64,000 bases of DNA from Caballeronia sp. NK8 (lineage in GTDB: Bacteria; Pseudomonadota; Gammaproteobacteria; Burkholderiales; Burkholderiaceae), in the NCBI RefSeq assembly GCF_018408855.1, contig NZ_AP024325.1, forward strand, positions 1,620,881-1,684,880, written 5' to 3'. Under the pieces are notes generated by a model, which did no database searches, had not been told where the DNA came from, and saw nothing but the letters and a program-made list of their open reading frames with translations. Below are positions 1 through 9,569 of the stretch, piece by piece. Positions within the stretch are counted from its first letter, which is position 1. Each line of letters begins with the position of its first letter. A program made the position numbers and the translations under genes.

Positions 1-614
1 ACGGGCAGCGCCTCTCCGTCATGCATGAGCTTGTCATCGATCACGACGAGCTTGTCCGCGCCGCCGGAATGATCGAAGTAGTAATAGATGCCCTCCTTCT
101 CCAGCCAGCGCGACACGAAGTCGAGATACGTCTCCTGATACTGGCACACGAAGGTGCGCGGCCGATATGAGCCGGTGAGCTTGAATTCGTAATCGGCGGA
201 ATTCAGGCGTCCGGTTTCGAGCACGCCGCGCACGGTTTCGGTGATCGGCCGCTCGTCGAGATAGACCTCGGAGACGCGAAACAGCGACAGACGCCACAGA
301 CGCGGCACCAGCACCGCGCGATAGAACACGTAGCCGTCCACGCGATGCAGTTGCTCGAACTCGGCGAGGATGCCGTGATACGGCGCGCGGATGCCGCCTT
401 CCGGGCCGTAGATCACGAACGAGGCGCGATGGCTCAGCATCGTGTCGAAGTCGATCGACGCATCGGATGACACCAGCGTGAGGACGAAGCGAAACGGCTG
501 CGAGATCGATTCGAAGCCTTCCATTTCGACGACCGCGAACTTGTCCGCGTCAAACGCTTCCGACGTGAAATCGAAGCGCTTGTTCGCGAGCATCCGATCG
601 GCCAGTGAGTTCAT
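1..614 (-). CDS. vgrG: Type VI secretion spike protein VgrG (TssI), N-terminal part only
   Basis: The gene runs off the left edge; the first 204 residues are visible. They match the N-terminal part of VgrG (phage gp27-like fold), with the typical run of a small beta domain, a FVSRWLEKEGIYYYF segment and SFVIYGPEGG. VgrG forms the trimeric spike on top of the Hcp tube and carries effectors. The ATG at 612-614 is preceded by a GGAG-like site. It lies 82 bases downstream of the tssH stop, and that gap holds the two-part element also found upstream of both hcp genes, so vgrG may have its own promoter. Any C-terminal effector extension lies outside the window. Confidence 0.93.
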   Translation of the reverse strand, partial: MNSLADRMLANKRFDFTSEAFDADKFAVVEMEGFESISQPFRFVLTLVSSDASIDFDTMLSHRASFVIYGPEGGIRAPYHGILAEFEQLHRVDGYVFYRAVLVPRLWRLSLFRVSEVYLDERPITETVRGVLETGRLNSADYEFKLTGSYRPRTFVCQYQETYLDFVSRWLEKEGIYYYFDHSGGADKLVVIDDKLMHDGEALP

Positions 615-659
615 GCTGATTCTCCGTACAGGTGATGCCTGTTATTTTTGCGGCGCTCG

Positions 660-695
660 GTCACCGCGCGATTTCAACTGCGTTACGTTTGAAAC
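660..695 (-). promoter_or_regulatory. Shared T6SS upstream element in front of vgrG
   Basis: Read on the minus strand this is GTTTCAAACGTAAC (695-682), a 5-base spacer, TGAAAT, 5 bases, then GGTGAC (665-660). The same arrangement occurs before both hcp genes, with the spacer 10 bases longer there. The vgrG ATG is 46 bases downstream. The repetition is seen in the sequence; a role as activator or sigma-factor site is inference. Confidence 0.5.
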
Positions 696-696
696 A

Positions 697-3345
697 TCAG
701 GCCGGCGCGCCGGGAAAGCTCACGGCGAAATCGCCGCTCTCGTTCACGTCGAGCGCCACTTCCGGCAACGCCACGCCTTCGCCCATGCGCGTGAGAAGTT
801 CCTGCGACATCATCGGCAGCACCGTGCCGCGCAGGATGAAATCGATGTTGCGCGCGCCCGTCTCCACTTCCGTGCAACGCGCGGCGATCTGCGCGACCAC
901 GGCATCGGTGTAGGTGAAACGCATCTTGTTGTTGTGCGCGATGCGCTTCACGATCTTGTCGAGCTTGAGGCGCACGATGCCGGAAAGCGCGTCCGTGGCG
1001 AGCGCGAAGTACGGAATCACCGTCATGCGCGCGAGCAGCGCGGGCTTGAAGTGATTCGACAGAATCGGCCGCACGGCTGAGAGCAGCGTCGCCGCGTCGG
1101 GCTTGTCTTCGCCCGCGGTCATTTCGGTAATGACATCGGTCGCGAGGTTCGACGTGAGGAAGATCACCGTGTTCGAGAAGTCGATCTCCTTGCCCTCGCC
1201 GTCCGACAGCATGCCCTTGTCGAACACCTGATAGAACAGGTTCATCACGTCGAGATGCGCCTTTTCCACTTCATCGAGCAGCACGACCGAGTACGGGCGC
1301 TGGCGCACCGCTTCGGTCAGCACGCCGCCTTCGCCATAGCCGACATATCCCGGCGGCGAACCGATCAGGCGGCTCACGTTGTGCTTCTCCTGGAACTCGC
1401 TCATGTTGATGACGGTGGTGGACTTTTCGTCGCCGAACAGGATGTCCGCCACGGACAGCGCGGTCTCCGTCTTGCCGACGCCCGACGGCCCCGCGAGCAG
1501 GAACACGCCCATCGGCTGGTCCGGGTCTTTCAGGCCCGACTTGGCGGTCTTGAGCACTTCGGCGATCTGGTCCATCGCGTGGTCCTGACCACGGATGCGC
1601 GCCTTCAGCGTATCGGCCATACGCATCACGCTCTGCGCCTGATCGCGCAGCATCTTGCCGACGGGAATGCCGGTCCAGTCCGAGATCACGCGCGCGACCA
1701 CGTCCGGATCGACATCGATGTGAACCAGCGGCTGATCGCCCTGCGCCGTCTTGAACGCAACGGCAGCGGCCGCGATCTCTTGCGACAGCGACTCCAGCGT
1801 ATCGGCGCTCGCGCCGTTCGCCTTCGCTTCGTGGCGCGCCGCGCGCGCGTCGAGCAAGACGCGGGCGGCATCGCGTTGCTGCTGCCAGACGGCGCGCAGC
1901 GCTTCGGCTTGCGCATCGAGCTTCGGCAGTTCCTCATCGATTTCACGAAGGCGCGCGAGATCGACGGGCTGCTGATTGTCCGCATCGCGCTCGAGTCCGC
2001 TTTTCTCGCGTTGCAGCGCCTGAATGCGGCGCTCCGTGTTCTCCAGCACGTCGGGCTTCGCGCTTTGCAGCACCTTGACGCGCGCGCAGGCGGTGTCGAG
2101 CAGATCGACGGCCTTGTCCGGCAACTGGCGGCCCGTGATGTAACGGCTCGACAGCTCGGCCGCCGCGACGATCGCGTCGTCGCGCAGCACGACCTTGTGC
2201 ACGTCCTCGTACTTCTCCTTCAGGCCGCGCAGGATCAGCACGGCGGTGTCGAGGTCCGGTTCGTCGAGCTTGACGAGCTGGAAGCGCCGCGCGAGCGCCG
2301 CGTCCTTCTCGAAGTACTTCTTGTATTCGGCCCACGTCGTGGCGGCGATGGTGCGCAACTCGCCGCGCGCGAGCGCCGGCTTCAGCAGATTGGCCGCATC
2401 GGAGGTGCCCGCCTGACCGCCCGCGCCGATCAGCGTATGCGCTTCGTCGATGAACAGGATGATCGGTTTCGCCGATGCCTTCACTTCGGTGATGACGCCC
2501 TTCAGGCGGTTCTCGAACTCGCCCTTCACGCTTGCGCCAGCCTGCAGCAGACCCATGTCGAGGCCGAGGATCGTCACGTCTCTGAGCGAATCGGGCACGT
2601 CGCCTTCGACCACGCGCAGCGCCAGCCCTTCGACGACCGCCGTCTTGCCGACGCCCGGATCGCCGACGCAGATCGGGTTGTTCTTGCGGCGGCGCGCGAG
2701 GATATCGACCATCTGGCGAATCTCGGCGTCGCGGCCGAACACCGGATCGAGCTTGCCGGCGCGGGCCTTCTCGGTGAAGTTCTCGCAGAAGCGCGCGATC
2801 GCGCTGCCGTCGCCGCTGGCGGGCGCGGACGCATCGCTCGCGCCGTCGCCGAGCGCCTCGCGCGTGCCGGCTTCGACGGAGCCGCCGCAGACCGCATCGA
2901 ACGAGCGGATCAGCGTTTCGCGGTTCAGCGCGCGCAGCGGCGCGGCGTAGTCGCCGGTCGCGTAGTACGTCGGGCGCGCGAGGAATGCGAGCAGCACCGC
3001 GCCCGAACGGATGCGCGGCTCCTGCATATCCACCGACGCGATCAGCCATGCGTCCTGCAGCAATTCGAGCAAGAGCGGCGAGAACGCGGGACGTCCGGCG
3101 TTGCCCGTCTTCATCTGTTCGAGCGACAGATTGATCGAGCGCCGCACCAGCGCCGCCTCGACGTCCTGCTGACGCAGCAGCAGCGCGATATCGGCCTGTT
3201 GATCATCGAACAGCTTGACGAGCAGATGCTCGACCGTGATCTCGTAGTGTCCGCGCGATACGCATACGCCGACGCCATCTTCGAGCGCCTGTTTGCAAAA
3301 GCCGTTGAGGCGGCCCACCAGGGGCTTCAGTTCGACCAGCAGCAT
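697..3345 (-). CDS. tssH: T6SS sheath-recycling AAA+ ATPase TssH/ClpV
   Basis: 882 residues, normal for ClpV. An N-terminal Clp-N double repeat is followed by the first AAA+ domain with Walker A GDPGVGKT (about residues 228-235) and Walker B ILFIDEAHT, a coiled middle domain, and a second AAA+ domain with GPSGVGKT and a C-terminal ClpB-D2-like subdomain. The enzyme disassembles the contracted TssB/TssC sheath in the cytoplasm. The ATG at 3345 was chosen because AAGAGGAA lies just upstream and the protein then starts MLLVELKPLV; an upstream in-frame start lacks this. It is 45 bases after tssG in the leftward operon. Confidence 0.96.
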   Translation of the reverse strand: MLLVELKPLVGRLNGFCKQALEDGVGVCVSRGHYEITVEHLLVKLFDDQQADIALLLRQQDVEAALVRRSINLSLEQMKTGNAGRPAFSPLLLELLQDAWLIASVDMQEPRIRSGAVLLAFLARPTYYATGDYAAPLRALNRETLIRSFDAVCGGSVEAGTREALGDGASDASAPASGDGSAIARFCENFTEKARAGKLDPVFGRDAEIRQMVDILARRRKNNPICVGDPGVGKTAVVEGLALRVVEGDVPDSLRDVTILGLDMGLLQAGASVKGEFENRLKGVITEVKASAKPIILFIDEAHTLIGAGGQAGTSDAANLLKPALARGELRTIAATTWAEYKKYFEKDAALARRFQLVKLDEPDLDTAVLILRGLKEKYEDVHKVVLRDDAIVAAAELSSRYITGRQLPDKAVDLLDTACARVKVLQSAKPDVLENTERRIQALQREKSGLERDADNQQPVDLARLREIDEELPKLDAQAEALRAVWQQQRDAARVLLDARAARHEAKANGASADTLESLSQEIAAAAVAFKTAQGDQPLVHIDVDPDVVARVISDWTGIPVGKMLRDQAQSVMRMADTLKARIRGQDHAMDQIAEVLKTAKSGLKDPDQPMGVFLLAGPSGVGKTETALSVADILFGDEKSTTVINMSEFQEKHNVSRLIGSPPGYVGYGEGGVLTEAVRQRPYSVVLLDEVEKAHLDVMNLFYQVFDKGMLSDGEGKEIDFSNTVIFLTSNLATDVITEMTAGEDKPDAATLLSAVRPILSNHFKPALLARMTVIPYFALATDALSGIVRLKLDKIVKRIAHNNKMRFTYTDAVVAQIAARCTEVETGARNIDFILRGTVLPMMSQELLTRMGEGVALPEVALDVNESGDFAVSFPGAPA

Positions 3346-3390
3346 GTTTGTGTTCCTCTTAGTCTTTCCAGCAACGGCCAGCAATCAGGG

Positions 3391-4374
3391 TTAGAGAGAG
3401 TAATGAACCCGGGTCGGCAGCTTCGCCTCGCCGGGATTGAGCCAGGTATCGAAGCCGAGCCGCGACCACGCGCCACGGCCCATGCGCGCCGCGCCGGCTT
3501 CGTCGTCGCGCAGCTGAAGCTCGACTTCCACGTCGAGCGGATCGGTCAGATAGAAGCGCGTGAAAAAGCGCAGGCGCGCATGCGCGCTTCCGCCCGGCAG
3601 CATCTGATGGAACAGCGTGTGCGGCACATCGGCGAATTCGATGCGGATGGCGCTTTCGTAGTCGTCGATCTCCGCGCCGAGCCACGCGTCCTCGCCCAGA
3701 CAGCTTTGCTGCCGGCCGAGTTGCCAGCGCTGATCGGCGGGAATCGGCACCGCGCGCAGCACGCCGCATACAACCTTGACGTCGGCGGGCGCGAAGGCAT
3801 CGGCGAGCAGCGTCTTCAGGCCGAGCGCGGAATGCGGCCGCTGATTGAAAAGGCCCGCGTAGCGCAGCAGTTCGGCGCTGCCCGGCAACAGGTCGACGCG
3901 CAGTTCCGGATCATGCAGCCCGACGAACGCGTACAGTTGATTGAGCGACGCCTCGTGCCGGTCCTCGACGATGCGCTGCTCGACGCGATACTTCGCCCAT
4001 GCGTCGAACAGCAGCGGATAGAGCGCGTGATGCACGATGTCGAGAAAATCGCGCGTGACGTGGTGCCCTTCGCGCTCTTCTTCGAACAGGTCTTCGGTGT
4101 AGTACGTCGGCAGCGGCGAGGCCACGCCGTAAAGGCCGAAAAAATTCGCGGTGATGCGATAGCCGCCTTCGGGCGTCGCCTCGATGCGATCGATGTCGTT
4201 CTCGGGGAACCCGAGCCCGAGCCGCGGACGCACCCGCAGATTCTCCTGATTCAGGCCCGTGTGACGGTCGTAGAGCCGCAGCAGCCGGATCGCCTGGAAG
4301 TAGGAGTACTTCTCACCGTTGGTGAGAAGCAGCGCCTTTACAGCATCGGTTGTTGTCCGAGTCTCGGCGGCCAT
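3391..4374 (-). CDS. tssG: T6SS baseplate protein TssG
   Basis: 327 residues, matching the TssG/VasB/ImpH family: an N-terminal YSYFQAIRLLR helix, ENLRVRPRLGLGFPENDI, FFGLYGVASPLPTYYTEDL and a long DPLDVEVEL C-terminal part. TssG forms the baseplate wedge with TssF, TssE and TssK. The ATG at 4374 gives the family-like start MAAETRTTTDAV and overlaps the end of tssF by 37 bases, as expected for translationally coupled baseplate genes. Confidence 0.94.
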   Translation of the reverse strand: MAAETRTTTDAVKALLLTNGEKYSYFQAIRLLRLYDRHTGLNQENLRVRPRLGLGFPENDIDRIEATPEGGYRITANFFGLYGVASPLPTYYTEDLFEEEREGHHVTRDFLDIVHHALYPLLFDAWAKYRVEQRIVEDRHEASLNQLYAFVGLHDPELRVDLLPGSAELLRYAGLFNQRPHSALGLKTLLADAFAPADVKVVCGVLRAVPIPADQRWQLGRQQSCLGEDAWLGAEIDDYESAIRIEFADVPHTLFHQMLPGGSAHARLRFFTRFYLTDPLDVEVELQLRDDEAGAARMGRGAWSRLGFDTWLNPGEAKLPTRVHYSL

Positions 4375-6062
4375 TTGAATACGGTCCCTGAAAGCGTGTC
4401 TTCGAGCTCGACGCGCGTGTAGGAGTTGATGCCGGCGTAATCGGCGAGAAAGCGCTCGAGCACGCAACCGAACAGATACAGATCGCCGATCCCGGCGTAA
4501 TGGTCCTCACGGCAACGAATACGGATCAACTGGCCGCGCTGCATGCCGCCACGGCCGACGAGGCGCGTTTCGCGCGTCGCCGTCACATCGACGATGCCTT
4601 CGATACGGCGTCGATTCGACATTTCCGGCCCCTGCCGTCCGGCGAACACATAGAGGCCGAGCAGCTTGCGCAGGTTGTCGGCGTTCGCGAGCGACAGCAG
4701 GTTCAGCGACACATGCGAGAGCAGGCACCACAGCAGTTCCTCGCCGGCGGGCGGGTCCTGCGCGGGCGTGATCGCGCGGATATTGGTGAAGCTCATCTGG
4801 TCGGGCGACGTGCTGGTCGGCACGTTGATATCGCCCGGTTTCAGGCCTTCCGGCAACGCGCGGTTGGTGCAGGTGACGCGAATCGACAGCGTCTCCGGCA
4901 ACGGCGTTTCGGACGGCGGATAGTTGAGCGACAGATACACGTCGCTGCCGCGCTCGACGTTCGCGCTCTTCAACGTCGTGCGATAGCTCAGCTGCGCGCC
5001 ACGGCCGTCGTGACGAAACATGCTGAACGGCTGATAGACGCGTTCCTGCGCGCGGCCCTGCTGATAGCCGAGCACCTGATCGACCGAATAGATCTGATAG
5101 TGGCGACGGTCGCGCCCTTCGGGGATCACGCGATATTCCGTCGCGCGATGATCGTGCGTGATCGGGTCCGCGACATGCGCGAACACGTTGATCGCCGGCA
5201 CGATGTTGAGCGCGAAGCTCGCGGCGTCGATCTCGGGCATCCAGTCGTGCAGCGCATCGAGCGTCATCACGATGCTGAAGCTCGAACCCTTGGCGTTCGC
5301 GGTCCAGCGCCTCAGCCCGACGATATCGATGAAGAGAAACTTCTCCGGCTGCGCGAAGAACTCCTGGATGGTGCGAAAGCCGCTCGGCGCGTGGCTCGGA
5401 TACGTCAGCAGATCGGCGTCGAAGCCGCTCGTGCGCAGGTTCTTCGCGCCGAGCGCAAGCCGTTCGCCGCCGCCGCTGGAAATGCGCACGTCGGTGACGT
5501 GATTCATCAGCAGCAACAGCAGTTTCGATGCATCGACATGGCCGCCGTTCAGGAACAGGCGGATCGAGTCGCCATTCCATTGCGCGATGCTCAGGCCGCC
5601 TTCCATTTCGAAGTCGATCATCAGCACAGGCGCGGCGCCCGCGTGGCTCAGCAGATTGACTTCGGCGATGCGCAACGGCTCGACATCGAGGTCGCAGGTG
5701 GTGCGAAAGCGGCACGCGGTGCCATCCACCGGCACTGATGCGAGTTCGGTGCCCGCGGCCACGCGCGCCGCCTGCGCGCGCGGACCCTTCGCGGCAAAGC
5801 CGATCAATGTAGATGCCGGCACGGGCCGCAGATAATGCGGAAACAGCAAATTCGTGAGTTCCTGAACGAACTCGGGAAACTGGTCGTCGAGTTTCTGGCG
5901 CGTGAGGCCCGTGAGAAACGCGACGCCTTCGAGCAGGCGCTCGACGTCCGGATCGGCCGAGGTGCCCGAGAGCATCGGCGCGATCGCCGGATTCGCGCGC
6001 GCGAACTCGGCGGCCAGGCCTTTCAGCTTGTTCAGCTCATCCTGATAGTATCGATTGAACAT
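4338..6062 (-). CDS. tssF: T6SS baseplate protein TssF
   Basis: 574 residues, close to the usual TssF/VasA length. It opens with the hallmark MFNRYYQDELNKLKGLAAEF and has the conserved LTNLLFPHYLRPVPA segment and a C-terminal LYLFGCVLERFLADYAGINS. Two TssF copies join one TssG in each baseplate wedge. No strong Shine-Dalgarno site is visible before the ATG, but the start is fixed by homology. It follows tssE by 49 bases and overlaps tssG. Confidence 0.95.
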   Translation of the reverse strand: MFNRYYQDELNKLKGLAAEFARANPAIAPMLSGTSADPDVERLLEGVAFLTGLTRQKLDDQFPEFVQELTNLLFPHYLRPVPASTLIGFAAKGPRAQAARVAAGTELASVPVDGTACRFRTTCDLDVEPLRIAEVNLLSHAGAAPVLMIDFEMEGGLSIAQWNGDSIRLFLNGGHVDASKLLLLLMNHVTDVRISSGGGERLALGAKNLRTSGFDADLLTYPSHAPSGFRTIQEFFAQPEKFLFIDIVGLRRWTANAKGSSFSIVMTLDALHDWMPEIDAASFALNIVPAINVFAHVADPITHDHRATEYRVIPEGRDRRHYQIYSVDQVLGYQQGRAQERVYQPFSMFRHDGRGAQLSYRTTLKSANVERGSDVYLSLNYPPSETPLPETLSIRVTCTNRALPEGLKPGDINVPTSTSPDQMSFTNIRAITPAQDPPAGEELLWCLLSHVSLNLLSLANADNLRKLLGLYVFAGRQGPEMSNRRRIEGIVDVTATRETRLVGRGGMQRGQLIRIRCREDHYAGIGDLYLFGCVLERFLADYAGINSYTRVELEDTLSGTVFKWPPRLGQQPML

Positions 6063-6111
6063 GCGGACCGGCTCGGCTGAATCGGGAAAAGAAAAGAGTG
6101 AGCGCGTGAAA

Positions 6112-6525
6112 TCAGCCGACGCTTACGCGGCCATTCGCGCCCACGGTCGTCGAGATGCGCAACGGAATCTCGCGGTCGTCCACTTCGAGCGTTCCTTCGA
6201 GCGCGAAGCGGATCGACAGCACGTCGGTTTCCTCGCGGTTGAGCGTGACGCGCGGCGACTTGATGCGCGGCTCGTAGCGCAGAACCATGCGGCGTATTTC
6301 CTCTTCGATCTCGCGCGTGGAACCCATCGCGGTGGTGCCGGCAAGGTTGGTGAAATCGGGCACGCCGAATTGCGGGTCGATCTGCACGCTGCCTTGCCGG
6401 GTGTTGAGCAGCCGGCCCAGGTGATTCATCACCGAGTCGACGAGAACATCGACCTGCGTCTCGTTGGAGCGCGCTCCACCCGCACCCCAACTCGCGATTC
6501 GCTCCAGCAGCCGACGTTCTCTCAC
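6112..6525 (-). CDS. tssE: T6SS baseplate protein TssE (gp25-like)
   Basis: 137 residues with a gp25/GPW-like fold: RLLNTRQGSVQIDPQFGVPDF followed by the EIEEEIRRMVLRYEPRI segment and a C-terminal strand-rich part. TssE links the baseplate to the sheath. The start is GTG (6523-6525) with GGGGGC upstream, placing MRERRLLERI at the N-terminus. It sits 32 bases after hcp and 49 before tssF. Confidence 0.93.
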   Translation of the reverse strand: MRERRLLERIASWGAGGARSNETQVDVLVDSVMNHLGRLLNTRQGSVQIDPQFGVPDFTNLAGTTAMGSTREIEEEIRRMVLRYEPRIKSPRVTLNREETDVLSIRFALEGTLEVDDREIPLRISTTVGANGRVSVG

Positions 6526-6557
6526 CGTTGCCCCCGCTCAGGCATCAATCAGGACTT

Positions 6558-7046
6558 TCAGGACTTCGGGGCGAGCCACGAGTCTTCCGCTTCGATGCCG
6601 TCCGGATCGAAGGTCCACGTGATCTTCTCGTAGGTGAACGAGATGTCTTCCATGTGGCCCATCTGCTTGTTTTCCGGCGACAGGCAGTTCGGCGTCCACG
6701 ACTTCATGTTGGTCAGGATCGCGTTCGACAGCTTCACGGTGTAGTACTTCTCTTCCGTGCCCTTCGGCGAGATGCGGTAGAACTCCAGCGTGACGTTCTT
6801 CATCTGCTCGCCCGAGGTCAGCGCCTGGAACAGCTTCGGCGACGACTTGTCGATTTCCTTGGTGAGCGTCATCGGCAGATGGACACGCTTGCCGGTCGGC
6901 AGGCCCGTTTGCGGGCTCTTCGGAATTTCGATCGTGTGATCGACAGCCTGGACGAGAATCTTTCCTTCGTGACCCTGAACCTTGGTCGAGCCTTCGATCT
7001 TGCCTTGATTCTGGCCTTCGAGAGTGAGGTAGCACGGCATCGGCAT
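6558..7046 (-). CDS. hcp: T6SS inner-tube protein Hcp (TssD), copy 1
   Basis: 162 residues of the Hcp1 family. Hexameric rings of Hcp stack into the expelled tube. The start MPMPCYLTLEGQ is set by GGGGA upstream of the ATG at 7046. This copy lies inside the main operon between tssC and tssE, 183 bases after the tssC stop. That gap holds the two-part element at 7171-7216, so it may be transcribed separately as well as by read-through. It differs from the second copy (10033-10521) at 9 of 162 residues by direct comparison. Confidence 0.96.
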   Translation of the reverse strand: MPMPCYLTLEGQNQGKIEGSTKVQGHEGKILVQAVDHTIEIPKSPQTGLPTGKRVHLPMTLTKEIDKSSPKLFQALTSGEQMKNVTLEFYRISPKGTEEKYYTVKLSNAILTNMKSWTPNCLSPENKQMGHMEDISFTYEKITWTFDPDGIEAEDSWLAPKS

Positions 7047-7170
7047 GATAAGTCCCCTGTTGGGTAGCAAACTATGTTGGGTTTCGGTTGTTTCGCCGTG
7101 GCCTCCTGGCCCCGGCGGTTTAGCTCAGCGCTTGTCTGCTGCGCCATGTTTCACATGTTGCGCGCGGCCC

Positions 7171-7216
7171 GTTACCGGTCGGTTTCAGTTTTCCCGCGCT
7201 GCGTTACAGATGAAAC
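7171..7216 (-). promoter_or_regulatory. Shared T6SS upstream element in front of hcp copy 1
   Basis: On the minus strand: GTTTCATCTGTAAC (7216-7203), 15 bases, TGAAAC (7187-7182), 5 bases, GGTAAC (7176-7171). The first part is an imperfect dyad of GTTWCA half-sites. The layout is identical to the element upstream of the second hcp. The hcp ATG is 125 bases downstream. Function is inferred from recurrence only. Confidence 0.55.
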
Positions 7217-7229
7217 ACGGCTTGCGTGC

Positions 7230-8717
7230 TTACTTCTTGTCCAGCTTGCCGACGAGCGACAACGTGAACGACGCGCCCATGTACTTGAAGTGCGGACGCA
7301 CCTTCAGGTCCACGCGATACCAGCCCGGATCGCCTTCGACATCGGCCACGACGATTTCCGCCTGACGCAGCGGACGACGGCTGCGCACGCCTTCAGCGGG
7401 GTTGTCCATATCCGCGACGTACTGGCGAATCCAGGTGTTGAGTTCGCTTTCGAGATCGACGCGCTCTTTCCACGTGCCGATGTTTTCGCGCTGGATCACC
7501 TTGATGTAATGCGCGAGGCGGCTCACCACGAACATGTACGGCAGTTGCGTGCTGAGCTTGTAGTTCAGCTCGGCTTCCTTGCCTTCCTTGGTGTTGCCGA
7601 AGAACTTCGGCTTCTGCGCGGAATTGGCCGAGAAGAACGCGGCGTTGTCGCTGTTCTTGCGCATCGTCAGCGCGATGAAACCCTGCTCGGCAAGTTCGAA
7701 CTCGCGGCGCTCGGAGATGAGCACTTCGGTCGGGATCTTGTTCTGCAGCTCGCCCATCGACTCGTACGTGTACACCGGCAGATCGCCCACCGTGCCGCCG
7801 CCTTGCGGTCCGATCACGTTGGCGCACCAGCGGTAGTCGGCGAAGCTCGACGTCAGGCGCGATGCGAACGCGAACGCCGCATTGCCCCACAGGAACTGGC
7901 TGTTGCCGCCCGAGACGTCTTCCTTGTAGTTGAACTTCTTGGCCGGCACCGTATCCGCGCCGTAAGGCACGCGCAGCAGGAAGTGCGGCAGCGTGAGCCC
8001 GACGTAGCGTGCGTCTTCCGATTCGCGGAACGCATTCCACTTGACGAACTGCGGGCCTTCGAAAATCGACGACAGGTCCTTCAGGTTCGGCAACTGATCG
8101 TAGGTATCGACGCCGAAGAAATGCGGACCGGCAGCGGCGATGAACGGCGCGTGGCTCATCGCCGACACGCTCGCCACGTTCTGCAGCAGCTTCACGTCCT
8201 GCGTGCCCGGGCCGAACTCGTAGTTCGCCACGATCGCGCCGAACGGCTGGCCACCGAACTGGCCGTATTCAGCCGTGTAGAGATTCTTGTAGAGGCCCGA
8301 CTTGGTGATGTCGGCCGCGTCTTCGAAGTCTTCGAGCAGCTTGCCCTTGCTCACGCTCAGCAGCTGAATCTTGACGTTTTCGCGGAAATTCGTGCGGTCC
8401 ACGAGGAACTTGAGCGAACGCCATGCCGATTCCATCTTCTGGAAATCGTCGTGATGCAGGATCGCGTCGACCTGCGCGCACAGCTTCTGGTCGAGATCGG
8501 CGATCATGCTGTCGACCGTCGCCTGCGTGATGCGCTCGACCGCGTTCTGCGGCTCCAGCAGTTGCCCGATGAAGGCCTGGATGCCCTGACGCGTGATCGA
8601 ATACGCTTCGTCGCCCGGCTTGATGCGCGCCGACTCGATCAGCGAATCGAGCAGCGAAAGGCTGGCGTCGGACTCGGGTGCGGCCGTCGCTTCCTGTTGT
8701 TTTTCCATGTCGCTCAT
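7230..8717 (-). CDS. tssC: T6SS sheath large subunit TssC (VipB)
   Basis: 495 residues, the usual TssC size. Recognisable blocks are LDQKLCAQVDAILHHDDFQ, ESAWRSLKFLVDRTNF, the GQPFGAIVANYEFGPG segment and a C-terminal GWYRVDLKVRPHFKYMGA end. TssC and TssB form the contractile sheath. The ATG at 8717 lies one base after the tssB stop; its ribosome site GAGGAAAA is made of the last tssB codons, implying coupled translation. Confidence 0.97.
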   Translation of the reverse strand: MSDMEKQQEATAAPESDASLSLLDSLIESARIKPGDEAYSITRQGIQAFIGQLLEPQNAVERITQATVDSMIADLDQKLCAQVDAILHHDDFQKMESAWRSLKFLVDRTNFRENVKIQLLSVSKGKLLEDFEDAADITKSGLYKNLYTAEYGQFGGQPFGAIVANYEFGPGTQDVKLLQNVASVSAMSHAPFIAAAGPHFFGVDTYDQLPNLKDLSSIFEGPQFVKWNAFRESEDARYVGLTLPHFLLRVPYGADTVPAKKFNYKEDVSGGNSQFLWGNAAFAFASRLTSSFADYRWCANVIGPQGGGTVGDLPVYTYESMGELQNKIPTEVLISERREFELAEQGFIALTMRKNSDNAAFFSANSAQKPKFFGNTKEGKEAELNYKLSTQLPYMFVVSRLAHYIKVIQRENIGTWKERVDLESELNTWIRQYVADMDNPAEGVRSRRPLRQAEIVVADVEGDPGWYRVDLKVRPHFKYMGASFTLSLVGKLDKK

Positions 8718-8718
8718 G

Positions 8719-9213
8719 TCACTTTTCCTCGATGCCGAGTTCGCTCATCAGACGCGCGCGCACGCCTTCGTCTTCGATCAGTTCCTGAACGCGCTTGCGG
8801 AAATCCGGAATGTTGCCGAGCGGTCCCTTGAGGGCCTTGAGCGCGTCGCGCAGGGCGATCATCTGGCGCAACTCGGGTACCTTTTCGACGATCGCGTCGG
8901 GCGAGAAATCGTCGATGGACTCGAACTTCAGGTTCATCGCGATCTGCGCTTCCGGATCGGCATTCGCTTCGAGGCGGTTCGGCACCGCGAGATCGAGCGA
9001 GAGCTTCTGCCCCTTGAGCACTTCGTTGAAGTTGTCCTTGTCGACGTTGACCGGCTTCATGTCTTCGATCGGCGTATCGTCGTCGCGCAAGGTGAAGTCG
9101 CCGAGTACGAGCAATTTCAGCGGCAGCTCGACTTCCGCCTTGGCATCTCCGGTGGCCGGACGATACACAATATTGACCCGCTCCTTAGGAGCGACTGAAC
9201 CGTCAGATGCCAT
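8719..9213 (-). CDS. tssB: T6SS sheath small subunit TssB (VipA)
   Basis: 164 residues. It has ERVNIVYRPATGDAKAEVEL, LPLKLLVLGDFTLRDD and the C-terminal RKRVQELIEDE segment of TssB. It is the first gene of the leftward T6SS operon; the ATG at 9213 follows AGGGGG. TssB pairs one to one with TssC to build the sheath. The promoter should lie in 9214-9569, which is shared with the divergent STAS gene. Confidence 0.96.
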   Translation of the reverse strand: MASDGSVAPKERVNIVYRPATGDAKAEVELPLKLLVLGDFTLRDDDTPIEDMKPVNVDKDNFNEVLKGQKLSLDLAVPNRLEANADPEAQIAMNLKFESIDDFSPDAIVEKVPELRQMIALRDALKALKGPLGNIPDFRKRVQELIEDEGVRARLMSELGIEEK

Positions 9214-9569
9214 GCCTACCCCCTAACCCAAAACCAAATGTGTTGATGAAAAATTCAGGCCGCTTTGAACGGCGTCAGCACGATCGTGCGCGAATGCCGT
9301 CGCCGCTGATTCATTGCATGCTGCTGGCGACACGGAACGATCTCATGGCGTATCCCGGGTCATTGCCGCAAAGAGAACCGGGTTCCGGGTTCTGTTCGTG
9401 CCTTAGGCCCAAAACCCGCGTGATACGCTGACTTTCCTGTCGCTGAGGGCATTAACGACAGCGCCGCGAAATTCTTGAAACTGTTTTGACGGCGGCTGAT
9501 TGCTCAAGCTTTTATGTTTCTTTGCCGTTAATGCTTCGAGGCGATATCGCCATTGCGTGAGAGACCATC
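9214..9569. other. Divergent intergenic region between tssB and STAS gene
   Basis: 356 bases without a gene. It must carry the promoter of the tss operon (leftward) and of the STAS gene (rightward). A weak rightward candidate is TTGACG (9486-9491) with TTTTAT (9510-9515) 18 bases on. A perfect 12-base palindrome lies at 9278-9289, which is not rare enough to be significant. The two-part hcp/vgrG element is absent here, and no GG/GC sigma-54 site of correct spacing was found. Confidence 0.4.

Noticed and set aside
1255..4422. A 1055-residue open frame on the plus strand opposite tssH and tssG
   Set aside because: It mirrors well-identified T6SS genes, is rich in Arg, Ala and His, and has no ribosome site. 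Long antisense frames are common in GC-rich DNA.
9278..9289. Perfect 12-base palindrome GCACGATCGTGC upstream of tssB
   Set aside because: Palindromes of this length are expected several times by chance in 64 kb, and it is not repeated at other T6SS genes.
9214..9569. Sigma-54 promoter for the tss operon
   Set aside because: Looked for GG and GC elements with 10 bases between them on both strands; the nearest candidates have wrong spacing.
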